From Calothrix sp. PCC 6303 (GTDB taxonomy: Bacteria; Cyanobacteriota; Cyanobacteriia; Cyanobacteriales; Nostocaceae), in contig NC_019751.1 in NCBI RefSeq assembly GCF_000317435.1, positions 2,728,001 to 2,792,000 of the forward strand: DNA of 64,000 bases, written 5' to 3'. The translations under genes and the position numbers were made by a program. Shown in pieces: positions 37,360 to 46,417 of this stretch. Below the pieces are notes generated by a model. That model did no database searches. It was not told the DNA's origin and saw only the letters and a program-made list of their open reading frames with translations. Position 1 is the stretch's first letter, and every line of letters begins with the position of its first letter.

Positions 37360-38361
37360 TTAGGACAAACCAACACCAGGAATTAACGTTTCACAAGCAG
37401 GACATTGGTGACTCTGCATCTGATTTTTGATGAATTCAAAACCACGACGTTGAATCAAAACGGTTCCACAATCAGGACAATTCGTATCTTGATTTCCCTG
37501 TCCTAAAAAATTACCAAAATATATATATTTTAATCCTTGCTCTAACCCAATATCACGAGCTTTGTACAAGGTTTCAAGGGGTGTAGGTGGCACATTTTCC
37601 ATTTTGTAAGCCGGAAAAAATCGCGTAATATGCCAAGGTGTATCCACCCCCAATTCCTGAACAATAAATCCAGCTATATCTGCTAATTCCTGTGGCTCAT
37701 CATTAATTCCAGGAATAATGACTGTGGTTATCTCTAGCCAAATGCCAAAAGACTTCATCAATTTGAGACTATCAAGAACAGGTTGTAAACGTCCCCCAAA
37801 TTTCTGATAACTTTTATCTTGAAATGCTTTTAAATCTACATTAGCCGCATCTAAATAAGGCTGACACATCTGTAACATTTCTGGGGTCATAAAACCATTA
37901 GTTTTAAAGACATTCAAAAGTCCATTACTGTGAGCCAAACTAGCAATTTCATGGACATATTCAAAAAAGATAGTTGGCTCAACATAAGTATAGGCAATAC
38001 TTCTACAACCTGACTCCAGAGCCGCATTGACAATTTGTTCGGGACTAGCTCCAACACCAAGCTCAATAAACTCTTCTGCCGACATTTGGGAAACTTGCCA
38101 ATTAGTACAGTACTGACAATGAAAATTGCAGCCAGCCGTTGCTAAAGAATAGGTGCTTGAGCCAGGATAAAAGTGAAATAAAGGTTTCTTCTCAACCCCA
38201 TCTACATTTTGAGTTACGGTACGACCAAAAACCATAGAATAAAGTAACCCATCTTGATTTTCTCTTACCTGACAAATGCCCCGCTTGCCTCTATCAATCA
38301 AGCAGTAATGGGGACACAATTGACAAAAAACACGTCCATCCTGCTTTTTTTGATAAAGCAT
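37360..38361 (-). CDS. amrS: AmmeMemoRadiSam system radical SAM enzyme
   Basis: A 334-aa radical SAM protein of the AmrS / PflA-like type: FCQLCPHYCLIDRGKRGIC at the N-terminus, the cluster motif GCNFHCQYC (CxxxCxxC), AYTYVEPTIFFEY, and a C-terminal zinc ribbon (CPDC ... CPAC). I start at ATG 38361 (MLYQKKQDGRVFCQ) because the family begins near here; an in-frame ATG at 38475 would add 38 residues with no family match. The AMMECR1 and MEMO partners are not nearby. It is convergent with the fvm operon (12-bp gap). The 314 bp from 38362 to 38675 show no other gene; a promoter probably lies there. Confidence 0.85.
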   Translation of the reverse strand: MLYQKKQDGRVFCQLCPHYCLIDRGKRGICQVRENQDGLLYSMVFGRTVTQNVDGVEKKPLFHFYPGSSTYSLATAGCNFHCQYCTNWQVSQMSAEEFIELGVGASPEQIVNAALESGCRSIAYTYVEPTIFFEYVHEIASLAHSNGLLNVFKTNGFMTPEMLQMCQPYLDAANVDLKAFQDKSYQKFGGRLQPVLDSLKLMKSFGIWLEITTVIIPGINDEPQELADIAGFIVQELGVDTPWHITRFFPAYKMENVPPTPLETLYKARDIGLEQGLKYIYFGNFLGQGNQDTNCPDCGTVLIQRRGFEFIKNQMQSHQCPACETLIPGVGLS

Positions 38362-38675
38362 AGCTTCTTTCAGCTTTCCTACCACCAATGCCTTAAATTC
38401 CTTAACGAAATTTATCTCGATGACTGCGATTGTAGCGTCTGTGAGGGTAAAGCAATAGTCATCCGCAACAAACACGCAATATTAAAAACAAAAAGTTGTC
38501 TTCCATAAGGACAGTCGATTTGAGTGATGCAATAATCTCTAAATTGGGAGAGCGATGGCACTCATTCAATTTCTCGCCATTTCTCCGTCAACTGGAATAA
38601 TCAACCCACCCCTGGATAATTGGGAAATTACCTGTGGGTTGTGTCCAAATCAATAGTTCATAAATACTATACTTA

Positions 38676-41663
38676 TCACTGCTGGACACCAGCAACACTT
38701 CGAGAAGCCAAGACGCAAGCTACAGTGACCACACGATTTTGCCATGCTTGGTAAACCATGTCCCGCTCATCTTTCGGTTCAATAAACTGGTAAACCCTTT
38801 CCCGCTTTCCCCTACTCCCTATCCTGCCAACGTAGATTAACTTCAATCCCAACTTGCTGAGTAGTGTTTGTGCGATCGCAACCTCACTCATCCCCTCAGA
38901 AACAGAAATCCCCAAATAGTCGCGGATAAAATATCGATGCTTCACAGCCAAAGCCTTCAAATTCTGCAACTCCACATCGGAACCGCGAAACATTATCCCC
39001 GGTGTAAGAAAATGACGAATATTCAATTCCTCCAATATCAGCACAGCAGGCAATAACTGTCCACGGTTAAAATCAGGCTTCCACATAGCGCGATCGCCCT
39101 CTTCGATTTGTGATTTAGCCCTCTTAGAATCACGAGAGACAAGATTTTCCCGTCCCAAGGTCAAAAAGTAATGCAACCGCAATTGAGGGTAGTAACCGTC
39201 ATCATCTTTATGGACAAGTTCAGGTGTCACATCAATGCCATAACGCTCTTTCAAAGACGCTTTACGTTCTTGGTATCGCTCGGTTTTGGTTTTGGCTTTT
39301 TTGTCCTGTAACTTCTTAAATTCAGTGTCAGAGATGGTTTCGGATTGTGCGATCGCATTACACTCCTCCCTATACAATTCCTGGGATGCGGCTTTTACCG
39401 ACTCAAAAACCCCCTGACTCTCCTCCTCCTTAATATCCTCTGCATCAATCACCCGATAACCATCTTCAAGCAAACCTTGCAGCACGAACTCTCGATAGCA
39501 CCGCATTTGGGTATTAATCACACAAGCCCGTTTCGCCCAGCTTTGTAGAGATTCGGGTTGAAAATTCTCATCGATGCTGTAATCAGCGTTGTCAGCTTGG
39601 GATAACAAAGCAATATTCGTTCTCGTCGCAGCGTGTTGACTTGCCAACAGTGAACCCATTGATGTAGAACCATTTCCCACAAAGCCCATACCACAACCTC
39701 TCACCCAAATGTGACGGTCAACAGTCTCCCGCAATCTCGCTAACATCTGCCGTACTGAGTTTGCAGACTGTACACCTTGGAATATTCCCCACACTGCGGA
39801 AAAATGACCCTTGATGTCAATTGATACCCCAGTTTCTAGACTTGGGGAAGCGATAACCAAATCGTATTTGGTAAGAATTTCATTGAGATGAGCGATGCAA
39901 CCAAAAGCAGGATGTGACGGCTCAGAAACAGATTCGCTGTCGATTCTCAGTATGCGTAAATCTGGGAATTTGCGCCGAAATCGTTCTTCTAAAGCCTGCG
40001 TTCCCCATTTTGATTTCACTTTTTGGGCAGAACAGCACAGTAAATGATGCCCACCTTCGGGAATTGATCTATCCAGCGCAGCGATTAAGTCTTTGGGATT
40101 ACTGCCTTCGTAGTTGTAACAATTTCCAGATTGGGGTTGGTAATTGTTAAGAATTGCAAATGGTTTAACTTTAATTTCCCCAGTTAAGGAAAGTACGTAA
40201 TCCACATCACAATCAGATACATCCGCACTTGCCAGATAAATCTTTCCTTGTGGACTGCTCAAGACATTTTGGATTAGCAACTTGAGGTTTTTGAGGACAG
40301 AAACCCGACGTTTTGCTACCTCGGTTCCAGAGTTGAGTAAGTGCCAGAATACTTGGTCACACTCATCAATGATGACGGTATCGTTATACCAATCATTAGG
40401 ATTGAATCGGGCTTGGCTTTGTTGGTGGAGAGAGTCTATACAGACTCCATAACCTAATAAGTCTCCTGTTTCAGAATCTCTGACTTCGGTTACATAGTTG
40501 ACTCCAAAACGGTTACATAAAGCTTCTCCAAGTTGAATTCTGTGAGTAATAATTAGCACTCTCCTATTTTGCTCGTGTGCCTTCGCAACTTCACCTGTCA
40601 ACCATTCCGTTTTACCAGTTCCTTTTGCTGATTTCAGAACAATGAGTTTTTCTGTGTCTGGGATTTGGATATGTCCAAGGAAGACGCGATCGCACTCAAT
40701 TGCAGGCTGATAAGTCAACAGCGTAAACAAGTTAACCTGCCAAATATCAAGGGTTTCAGCTTTGTGGTAAAGCATGTTAAATGCATCTTCTCCCTGGGCA
40801 ACTACAAAATCATCAACACCCTTCTCTGGTCCAGGTAATTCGATAACTTGAACCTTGCATTTGTCCATCGCAAGTAATTTCCCCATGCGTTTAATTGCAG
40901 TTCTGACATGCTGCATTGTTTCTGGTTTCTTGTCGCAATCGAAGCAAATGTCAATCCGTCTATCTTCAGTTGCAAAGTGCTTTAAGTCAGGGATTAAAAA
41001 AGGTTTCCCTGTAATATTCCCCTCTTCATCTTTAGGAGTGCGGTATCCAGAATTAACTCCAGGGATTGCGATTGCCGCATAGCCAGCAGTTAACAAACAA
41101 GCCGCTTTCTTTACTCCCTCGACAATTACCAATGGTACATTTCGTCGCCAAACCCAATGCCAAAAGCCCTGTGGATTTTCTAAATCTTCGTATGGTATTT
41201 CTATTCCAGAGTATCTTGAAATCAGTCTCCAAGTTTTTAGTGGCACTTGCAAGAAAAATGCTCGCGTTGCCTCCTTGTAGGGATGCTCATACTTAATATA
41301 CTTGTGTATTTTATTCCTATCACGTCTAGGTCTATCTGGCTTAAAGCATCCCCACATCATGGGATTATAGTCATTGAGTGGGTCAATCCCGTTACACCAC
41401 CAGCCACCGTGTTCGATGTGGCGATATTTTGTTAAATCACCGTCTCTGAGCCTTCCATCGTTACGGCGTGATATTTTTGGGCTGTAAATCAAATACTCGT
41501 ATGGTGTTCTACCTTCGAGAGATTTAACGTTGAGATTTATGATTTCTCGATCGACTTCACTATCGAGCCATTCTTGAAAGTGTTGGGATTCTACGTATGA
41601 GATAGTGATACTCCCCAGGAGTCGCTTTGCGGAGCTTGCGTGACGTAAGTCGTTCGCGTTCAT
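38676..41663 (-). CDS. Plasmid replication protein, CyRepA1 family
   Basis: A 995-aa protein of the cyanobacterial plasmid replication family. The N-terminal half has a DUF3854/TOPRIM-like domain (VPLVIVEGVKKAACLLTAGY, ICFDCDKKPET), followed by a helicase-like module with Walker A SAKGTGKTEWL, a later motif VLIITHRIQLGEAL, Walker B VIIDECDQV, and VIASPSLETGVSIDIKG with a glutamine/arginine-rich motif (VRQMLARLRE). I start at ATG 41663 behind a strong GGAGGGG site, not the TTG at 41675. The first ~20 codons (NANDLRHASSAKRLLG) fall in a short palindrome-rich dispersed repeat. Its presence marks the region as a plasmid or integrated plasmid. Confidence 0.88.
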   Translation of the reverse strand: MNANDLRHASSAKRLLGSITISYVESQHFQEWLDSEVDREIINLNVKSLEGRTPYEYLIYSPKISRRNDGRLRDGDLTKYRHIEHGGWWCNGIDPLNDYNPMMWGCFKPDRPRRDRNKIHKYIKYEHPYKEATRAFFLQVPLKTWRLISRYSGIEIPYEDLENPQGFWHWVWRRNVPLVIVEGVKKAACLLTAGYAAIAIPGVNSGYRTPKDEEGNITGKPFLIPDLKHFATEDRRIDICFDCDKKPETMQHVRTAIKRMGKLLAMDKCKVQVIELPGPEKGVDDFVVAQGEDAFNMLYHKAETLDIWQVNLFTLLTYQPAIECDRVFLGHIQIPDTEKLIVLKSAKGTGKTEWLTGEVAKAHEQNRRVLIITHRIQLGEALCNRFGVNYVTEVRDSETGDLLGYGVCIDSLHQQSQARFNPNDWYNDTVIIDECDQVFWHLLNSGTEVAKRRVSVLKNLKLLIQNVLSSPQGKIYLASADVSDCDVDYVLSLTGEIKVKPFAILNNYQPQSGNCYNYEGSNPKDLIAALDRSIPEGGHHLLCCSAQKVKSKWGTQALEERFRRKFPDLRILRIDSESVSEPSHPAFGCIAHLNEILTKYDLVIASPSLETGVSIDIKGHFSAVWGIFQGVQSANSVRQMLARLRETVDRHIWVRGCGMGFVGNGSTSMGSLLASQHAATRTNIALLSQADNADYSIDENFQPESLQSWAKRACVINTQMRCYREFVLQGLLEDGYRVIDAEDIKEEESQGVFESVKAASQELYREECNAIAQSETISDTEFKKLQDKKAKTKTERYQERKASLKERYGIDVTPELVHKDDDGYYPQLRLHYFLTLGRENLVSRDSKRAKSQIEEGDRAMWKPDFNRGQLLPAVLILEELNIRHFLTPGIMFRGSDVELQNLKALAVKHRYFIRDYLGISVSEGMSEVAIAQTLLSKLGLKLIYVGRIGSRGKRERVYQFIEPKDERDMVYQAWQNRVVTVACVLASRSVAGVQQ

Positions 41664-41967
41664 ATTCCCCTCCAAATTTTATAGCTAAGTTTTGATACGT
41701 AGACGCATGACAATGGAGCGGCAAATGTAGAGATACCGCACTTCAAAGCTGTTCACTATTATTTGTGTTGCTTATAAAGGCAAATCGTTAACATGCTTAC
41801 CCATACGTTCTGCTCTTGTAGACGCATGGAAATGTAACAACATATAAACTAATGCCGTCGTTAAAATTCTTTGTTGCACTGATACTAATTACTGATATCT
41901 GCGTTTTTCGCAGATATATCCAATAAAAAAGGTCAATTATAACCAGCAATTATGGAGATTGATATCT
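41664..41967. other. repA upstream region: direct repeats and hairpin (possible origin)
   Basis: This 304-bp gene-free stretch holds two identical 11-mers GTAGACGCATG (41699-41709 and 41818-41828) and a hairpin with a 9-bp perfect stem, ATATCTGCG / CGCAGATAT (41895-41903 and 41909-41917), around a T5 loop. It separates the replication gene from the XRE repressor gene, both on the minus strand. These could be control sites or part of a replication origin; the sequence alone does not show which. Confidence 0.45.
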
Positions 41968-42321
41968 TTATGCCACATCTATATTGGCATCAATGATAAT
42001 CATGTGGGCTTGATTTTTATTGCGTTTTGGTGGATTACTTTTTACTTCTATTTCCTCTAAAACAGTTAAGCCAATTTCGTCATTTGTTGATGGTAAATGA
42101 ATTTTGTCACCAATATCATCTGGCTGCCATTCCAAAATATCTCCAGGTTGGCACTCAAGTACCTTGCAAAATCGACCGAGAGCATCAAAAGTGATTGATG
42201 CAGCTCGACCTTGCTCAATTTTTTGAATATTTTGCAAGCTATAGCCAGTCCTTCTTGCTAGCTCATTTTGGGAGAAACCTTTAGCTTCTCTAGTATTCTT
42301 CAATTTTACAAGCACAGGCAT
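41968..42321 (-). CDS. XRE-family HTH transcriptional regulator
   Basis: A 117-aa protein. Residues ~5-65 form a Cro/CI-type HTH of the short XRE type (NTREAKGFSQNELARRTGYS, LQNIQKIEQGRAASITFDAL, GRFCKVLECQPGDILEW). The C-terminal half is charged. It precedes repA on the same strand, so it is a likely regulator of plasmid copy number or its own expression. An AGGA ribosome site precedes the ATG. Repeated GTAGCAY elements upstream could be its operators. Confidence 0.85.
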   Translation of the reverse strand: MPVLVKLKNTREAKGFSQNELARRTGYSLQNIQKIEQGRAASITFDALGRFCKVLECQPGDILEWQPDDIGDKIHLPSTNDEIGLTVLEEIEVKSNPPKRNKNQAHMIIIDANIDVA

Positions 42322-42343
42322 TTCCTAACTCTTACTCCTTAAG

Positions 42344-42476
42344 GTAGCACTACTTATAGTTGGTAATCTCTGGCGTGTGTATCTATAAGTAATATAAATA
42401 CTTACCAAGAGTAGCATTACTAATCGTAATAGAAAAATTGTATTTAGCTCATATATACTCTTTTAAGTTGTGCTAC
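42344..42476. promoter_or_regulatory. Putative XRE operator repeats GTAGCAY
   Basis: Upstream of the XRE gene the heptamer GTAGCAC/T occurs at 42344-42350 and 42411-42417, and inverted (GTGCTAC) at 42470-42476, each followed by a TACT-type half. An AAGTA...TACTT palindrome lies at about 42388-42404. The arrangement fits autoregulatory sites, but it is inferred from repetition only. Confidence 0.4.
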
Positions 42477-42517
42477 TGTAGGTAGTATGCGAATTAGAAA
42501 CGAGCCAATCCAATAAC

Positions 42518-42563
42518 AAAAGGCGATCGCCCACAGCCTGAGAAACTCGTGCGATCGCCTTTT
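42518..42563. repeat. Perfect 13-bp inverted repeat containing HIP1
   Basis: AAAAGGCGATCGC (42518-42530) and GCGATCGCCTTTT (42551-42563) form perfect 13-bp arms around a 20-base loop, and a partial third copy, GCATCGCCTTTT, follows near 42581-42594. It lies between the divergent XRE gene and the 42622 gene. It could be a transcription terminator or a mobile palindrome; the T-run is short. Confidence 0.55.
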
Positions 42564-42621
42564 AGGCGGCTCCCTTGAGAGCATCGCCTTTTGGAACTTT
42601 TCCTTAATAGGAGTCTATATT

Positions 42622-43167
42622 ATGACGTATGTGACGGGTACGCGGCAACCACTTGAAAACCATCACTCACAATCGCTCCAAAGCCTCAGCGAAATTAAAG
42701 CTGTAGAAATCTCTTTTGAGGAACACGAGATTTACGCTGGTGAGAGAGCGATCGCTCGCATTATCTACAACGATGAAGATTTCATTACTCAACCTTGGAT
42801 GGTAATCATCAATGGTTTAGAAGTCCATAGAGCAAATACTTGGGCAATTTGCTACAACTACATTACCTGGCACTTCAAGCAAGGAACGCTTCCCCATCAA
42901 AAAGAAGCAATTGGCGCAGTTAATAGCGATACTTCTGTTCCCCGTAGGTGTTCCCAGAGGGTAAGGAGTGGCTACCACCATCGCATTGCTTTACCAGTAT
43001 TTGTTTCCAAACAAACCCGAAAATCGAGACAAGTCGCTTTCGCTGCAAATTTCATTCTACGCATTTATTTCAAATACTTAGAAGTTCTTAAAAAAGCTGT
43101 CAATTACTTAACTTTACTGCTTAAAAGGCAGCAAAAATCTAGTAAAGCCAAATATTACAAGACTTGA
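42622..43167 (+). CDS. Hypothetical plasmid protein, 181 aa
   Basis: Begins MTYVTGTRQPLENHH after an AGGAGTC ribosome site. The middle (EISFEEHEIYAGERAIARIIYN, split by its tail PWMVIINGLEVHRANTWAIC) looks like a small beta-rich plasmid protein of unknown role. Residues ~108-122 (VPRRCSQRVRSGYHH) coincide with a GC-rich short repeat (about 42937-42968), which seems inserted in frame. The C-terminus is very basic. It is divergent from the XRE gene. Confidence 0.65.
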   Translation: MTYVTGTRQPLENHHSQSLQSLSEIKAVEISFEEHEIYAGERAIARIIYNDEDFITQPWMVIINGLEVHRANTWAICYNYITWHFKQGTLPHQKEAIGAVNSDTSVPRRCSQRVRSGYHHRIALPVFVSKQTRKSRQVAFAANFILRIYFKYLEVLKKAVNYLTLLLKRQQKSSKAKYYKT

Positions 43168-43357
43168 AAGTAATAAAAATATAGCAATTTTTGCAAGTTA
43201 GTTATATGAGCAATACCATCCAAGATGGTTGCCAAAGGCATCGCTGTAGAAAATTGCTATGTCTCTAAATTTAAAAGTTGGTTGATAGTAAGTAAAAGTT
43301 GAGTACATAAAACTTATTTGCTATCAAATAATTACTAATAAAACGTGGAGTAAAATC

Positions 43358-43906
43358 ATGAATTCTGAAATTAAGTTAGGACTGTGTAATCCGCCAGAAC
43401 CAATATTTTTGTATGTCAAAAATGGGGAATTGAGTGGCGAACTCTTTCTTTGGTATCAGTACGATATCAACAATAATCAAACAATTCCCGTACAACAAAG
43501 AGGATTAACAGGATATTTACAAAATCTACGATTGACGAGCAAAGAGTTTAAGGGCAAGGACAATATGAAGTTAGATATTGTTATCGCATCAGATGAAATT
43601 TATGTTATCAGAACTGGGATAGAAACAAATTTTGCAAAAACATTTCTCTTAGCGGCATCCCAAGTTGATAACTTTTCCAAACCTCTGATTATTGCCGCGA
43701 CTCCTGGCGAGGAAAATGTTGTGTTTTGCCGAATTTATGATGCAATAACAAAAAACAGAATTCGTAGTGAATGGGATAAAAATGCAGATTGGGCGGGAAT
43801 AATTAGCAATATTCAGTCTCGTTTAGCTAAGTTGTCTTCAGGTAATTCCACCACAACACAAAACTCAATGTTACCCAGCCATAGACAAGATGCAATCTCC
43901 CGATAA
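43358..43906 (+). CDS. Hypothetical protein, 182 aa
   Basis: A soluble protein starting MNSEIKLGLCNPPEPIFLYV behind a weak GGAG site. It contains the strands GELSGELFLWYQYD and NMKLDIVIASDEIYVIRTGIE, suggesting a beta-sandwich-like small domain; the tail is Ser/Thr-rich. Relatives of this kind are common on cyanobacterial plasmids, but I cannot name a function. It overlaps the next gene by 17 bp, so the two are probably co-expressed. The 190 bp before it show no feature beyond a small CCATC/GATGG palindrome. Confidence 0.7.
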   Translation: MNSEIKLGLCNPPEPIFLYVKNGELSGELFLWYQYDINNNQTIPVQQRGLTGYLQNLRLTSKEFKGKDNMKLDIVIASDEIYVIRTGIETNFAKTFLLAASQVDNFSKPLIIAATPGEENVVFCRIYDAITKNRIRSEWDKNADWAGIISNIQSRLAKLSSGNSTTTQNSMLPSHRQDAISR

Positions 43907-44270
43907 AACACACGAAGAGACTGTTCAAATTCCTCGTTGGTTGGCAAGATTCATTTTGTGTGAAAGACAAAGATATCATCACCAACGAGTATTTTTTGAA
44001 CTATTAATACCAATGGCACCAGAAGAATGGTGTCTATTTTGGATACCAATTATTCACCCAGATGTAGAACTACCAAATCCAGGCGAACGGAACCCCCATG
44101 GTTATATGAAGGCTTGCACTGTAACGCTTTCATTTTTAACTGGTTATAATGAGAGAACTATTGAAGGGTGGTTTTATGGGAAACCATATCATTATTCTGT
44201 GGGAATATTATTAAGATGCTTTCATCTGATTTTCCAATTACAGGGATATTTGAAAATAATTAACGATTAA
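43890..44270 (+). CDS. Hypothetical protein, 126 aa
   Basis: A small protein with the segment MAPEEWCLFWIPIIHPDVEL and a later KACTVTLSFLTGYNERTIEGWFYG, which resembles a helix-turn-helix-like or DNA-associated fold in which a turn precedes ERTIEGW; this is only suggestive. It overlaps the preceding gene by 17 bp. No confident family. Confidence 0.65.
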   Translation: MQSPDKTHEETVQIPRWLARFILCERQRYHHQRVFFELLIPMAPEEWCLFWIPIIHPDVELPNPGERNPHGYMKACTVTLSFLTGYNERTIEGWFYGKPYHYSVGILLRCFHLIFQLQGYLKIIND

Positions 44271-44375
44271 ATCTCAATTTATTAGTTAATCCTCACGAGA
44301 TGAAAAATATTTCAACTCAAGCGATCGCTCTAAATATCAAGCTGAGTATATTTTGATTTTCACTTATTAATTAAT

Positions 44376-45182
44376 ATGTCAGAATCACCAGTCATCTATA
44401 ATATAGAGATAAAGTACCAACCTGTGTCAGCTATGCTGTCAGATAAACCAAAAACGGTAATACTACCCAGCACCGAAGAATTAGCCTGTTCGGATGATAT
44501 ACCTGTGGATAACGAGGACCAAAATTTTCTCCCCAACATTTTACTATTCCTGCTAACTTCGATTTGGGCTGACCGCACAGATTGGTATTTTGGTGTAGAT
44601 ATGGCAATCTACCACACCACAGGGGTTAATCCGAGAGTACCCGTAGTTCCAGATGCATTTTTGAGTTTGGGAGTGGAACGTAAAAAAGGTGGAAAATCCC
44701 GCCGAAGCTATGCTGTTTGGGAAGAAAATGAGGTAGTACCGATATTAGCCTTAGAAATGGTATCCCACACTCCAGGGGACGAATACGACGAAAAATTAGA
44801 AATATATCGCAAACTTGGCGTACTTTACTACATTATTTATAATCCAGAATTTTGGTTGCGCGATAGACATCAACCATTTGAAGTTTACAAATTAATAGAT
44901 AATAATTATCGATTACAAATTGGCGAACCATTATGGATGCCAGAAATAGGTTTAGGAATTGGAAGACATCAAGGTGTTATTGGTGGAATTCAACAGGAAT
45001 TTTTATCTTGGTATAACGAACAAGGCGATCGCTATTTAATGGCAGACGAAATTGCCCAACAAGAAACCCAAAGGGCACAGAACGAACAAAAACGAGCAGA
45101 AATAGAACAAGAACGAGCTGAACAGTTAGCACAATATCTACGTTCTCTTGGTATCGACCCTGATAATTTACCTAATAATTAG
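44376..45182 (+). CDS. Uma2-family (DUF820) endonuclease-like protein
   Basis: A 268-aa member of the Uma2/DUF820 group, which is greatly expanded in cyanobacteria and has a PD-(D/E)xK nuclease fold. Recognised by WYFGVDMAIYHTTGVNPRVP, VVPDAFLSLGVERKKGGKSR, ILALEMVSHTPGDEYDEKLE and YRKLGVLYYIIYNPEFW; the Asp of VPDAF and the Glu of ALEMVS are candidate active-site residues. The C-terminal ~45 residues form a charged coiled coil (AQQETQRAQNEQKRAEIEQE). The physiological role of the family is not established. An in-frame ATG at 44433 is an alternative start. Confidence 0.85.
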   Translation: MSESPVIYNIEIKYQPVSAMLSDKPKTVILPSTEELACSDDIPVDNEDQNFLPNILLFLLTSIWADRTDWYFGVDMAIYHTTGVNPRVPVVPDAFLSLGVERKKGGKSRRSYAVWEENEVVPILALEMVSHTPGDEYDEKLEIYRKLGVLYYIIYNPEFWLRDRHQPFEVYKLIDNNYRLQIGEPLWMPEIGLGIGRHQGVIGGIQQEFLSWYNEQGDRYLMADEIAQQETQRAQNEQKRAEIEQERAEQLAQYLRSLGIDPDNLPNN

Positions 45183-45432
45183 TAATTGATAAATAAATAA
45201 AGAAGAATTCAGAAGTCAGAATAAGAAATGCATCAAAGTTTTTAGCTTTGGTGCTTTTATTTTGCTTGGCAATCAGATACCAATCACCGAAAATTTACGA
45301 GAATATTTACATTAAATATGACAATTGATTGTTTAATAAAAGTGTTGTGAATCCAGCACAGATTGTAACTCAATAGAACAGTCTGTTCATTTCAACAGAA
45401 GGTCATATTTAAAAGAACTTGTAGTTTCATTC

Positions 45433-45822
45433 ATGAGATATGTACAAAGGCTTTATACCCAATCATCCTTAGCTCAAGAAGTTTCTGTCAGTACCACGAC
45501 AATTCGGAACTGGTGTCGTTTTGCCGATATTAAAATCCCCAAACGAAGAAGCTTTTTTAGTTGCCTCGATTTAGAATTATTGGCTTGTTTTTATGTAGCA
45601 AATCAATTTCTCAGAGTCAGCCAAGAAGACTATCTAGAAGAAGTAGTCTGTAGGGGAGGCTTGAAATTATACGTGCGAGAAGTTAGACGCACTGAGTTGT
45701 ATAAATTTCTGACTGAGTTTTTAACGCTAGAGGAGCAAGACTATTTTTTCGTCAAAATTCTAATTGAAAAATTAAAAGAGGAACAAAGCAATGAATCTGT
45801 CAACAGCAGTGCAGCAGCTTGA
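45433..45822 (+). CDS. HTH-domain plasmid protein, 129 aa
   Basis: The N-terminus MRYVQRLYTQSSLAQEVSVS, TTTIRNWCRFADIKIPKRR looks like a MerR- or transposase-type helix-turn-helix; the rest is helical and acidic. It starts the plasmid membrane-protein operon and may regulate it. The 250-bp region upstream (45183-45432) has no gene; a short palindrome near 45370-45400 (CAGTCTGTTCATTTCAACAG) may be a control site. Confidence 0.7.
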   Translation: MRYVQRLYTQSSLAQEVSVSTTTIRNWCRFADIKIPKRRSFFSCLDLELLACFYVANQFLRVSQEDYLEEVVCRGGLKLYVREVRRTELYKFLTEFLTLEEQDYFFVKILIEKLKEEQSNESVNSSAAA

Positions 45823-46417
45823 AATTTCAATTTCCGATTGCAAAGCAATTTGTCAAGTTTTAGATATTGCGGTCGCCGATAACTCAATTAGCAATGAAAG
45901 CTTCCTCAAGGTAAAGGCGTTCATTGCAGCTTGTAAAGAAAAGAGTGTGAGTATTGCTGAGGGTATTCAAGAATTGTTGAATTTGAAAAGTGAAGCCCAA
46001 ACCCAACAGCAAGTAATGGGTAATAGGTTCAATTTGAATGAGTTTTTCCAGCAAAGAATTGGTGTTGACTCCCAACAACTAAATCCTGGCAGTTACCATT
46101 TCGATTTGTACCAATTACTTCTTAAATCGGAGTCAATTTCTCAAGTTGGTTATGCGCTATTTCGAGAAGCTTTCCTACGTCAAACTCAAGATTTGATTAT
46201 GAACGGTGTGGGAGAATCTGAAATTCATCAAAATCAAACAGTTGGTGGTTTTGATAACGTTTTTGGAGATATTGAAGCGGAGTTTGAACGCAATTTTTTG
46301 GGAACTTCGGTGAATTGGGGAAAAGGGGAACACCCGATATTGGCAGCATCCAAGCAAGCATCCCTACCATCAGCGGAAAAAACGAATACATCACAGTCCC
46401 CTTCGCAGAAGAAATAG
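45791..46417 (+). CDS. Hypothetical plasmid protein, 208 aa
   Basis: Helical and soluble; begins MNLSTAVQQLEISISDCKAI behind a GAGGAA ribosome site and overlaps the previous gene by 32 bp. No family recognised. Segments include FNLNEFFQQRIGVDSQQLNPG and DNVFGDIEAEFERNFLGTS. Its 3' end overlaps the following frame by about 100 bp, an unusually long overlap. It belongs to a run of nine same-strand genes. Confidence 0.68.
   Translation: MNLSTAVQQLEISISDCKAICQVLDIAVADNSISNESFLKVKAFIAACKEKSVSIAEGIQELLNLKSEAQTQQQVMGNRFNLNEFFQQRIGVDSQQLNPGSYHFDLYQLLLKSESISQVGYALFREAFLRQTQDLIMNGVGESEIHQNQTVGGFDNVFGDIEAEFERNFLGTSVNWGKGEHPILAASKQASLPSAEKTNTSQSPSQKK

Noticed and set aside
38254-38508. 84-aa plus-strand frame over the amrS 5' end
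   Set aside because: It overlaps the radical SAM gene almost completely and has no recognisable feature.
42518-42563. Calling the 13-bp inverted repeat a definite terminator
   Set aside because: The loop is long (20 nt), the T-run is only four bases, and it lies between divergent genes where no transcript is expected to end.
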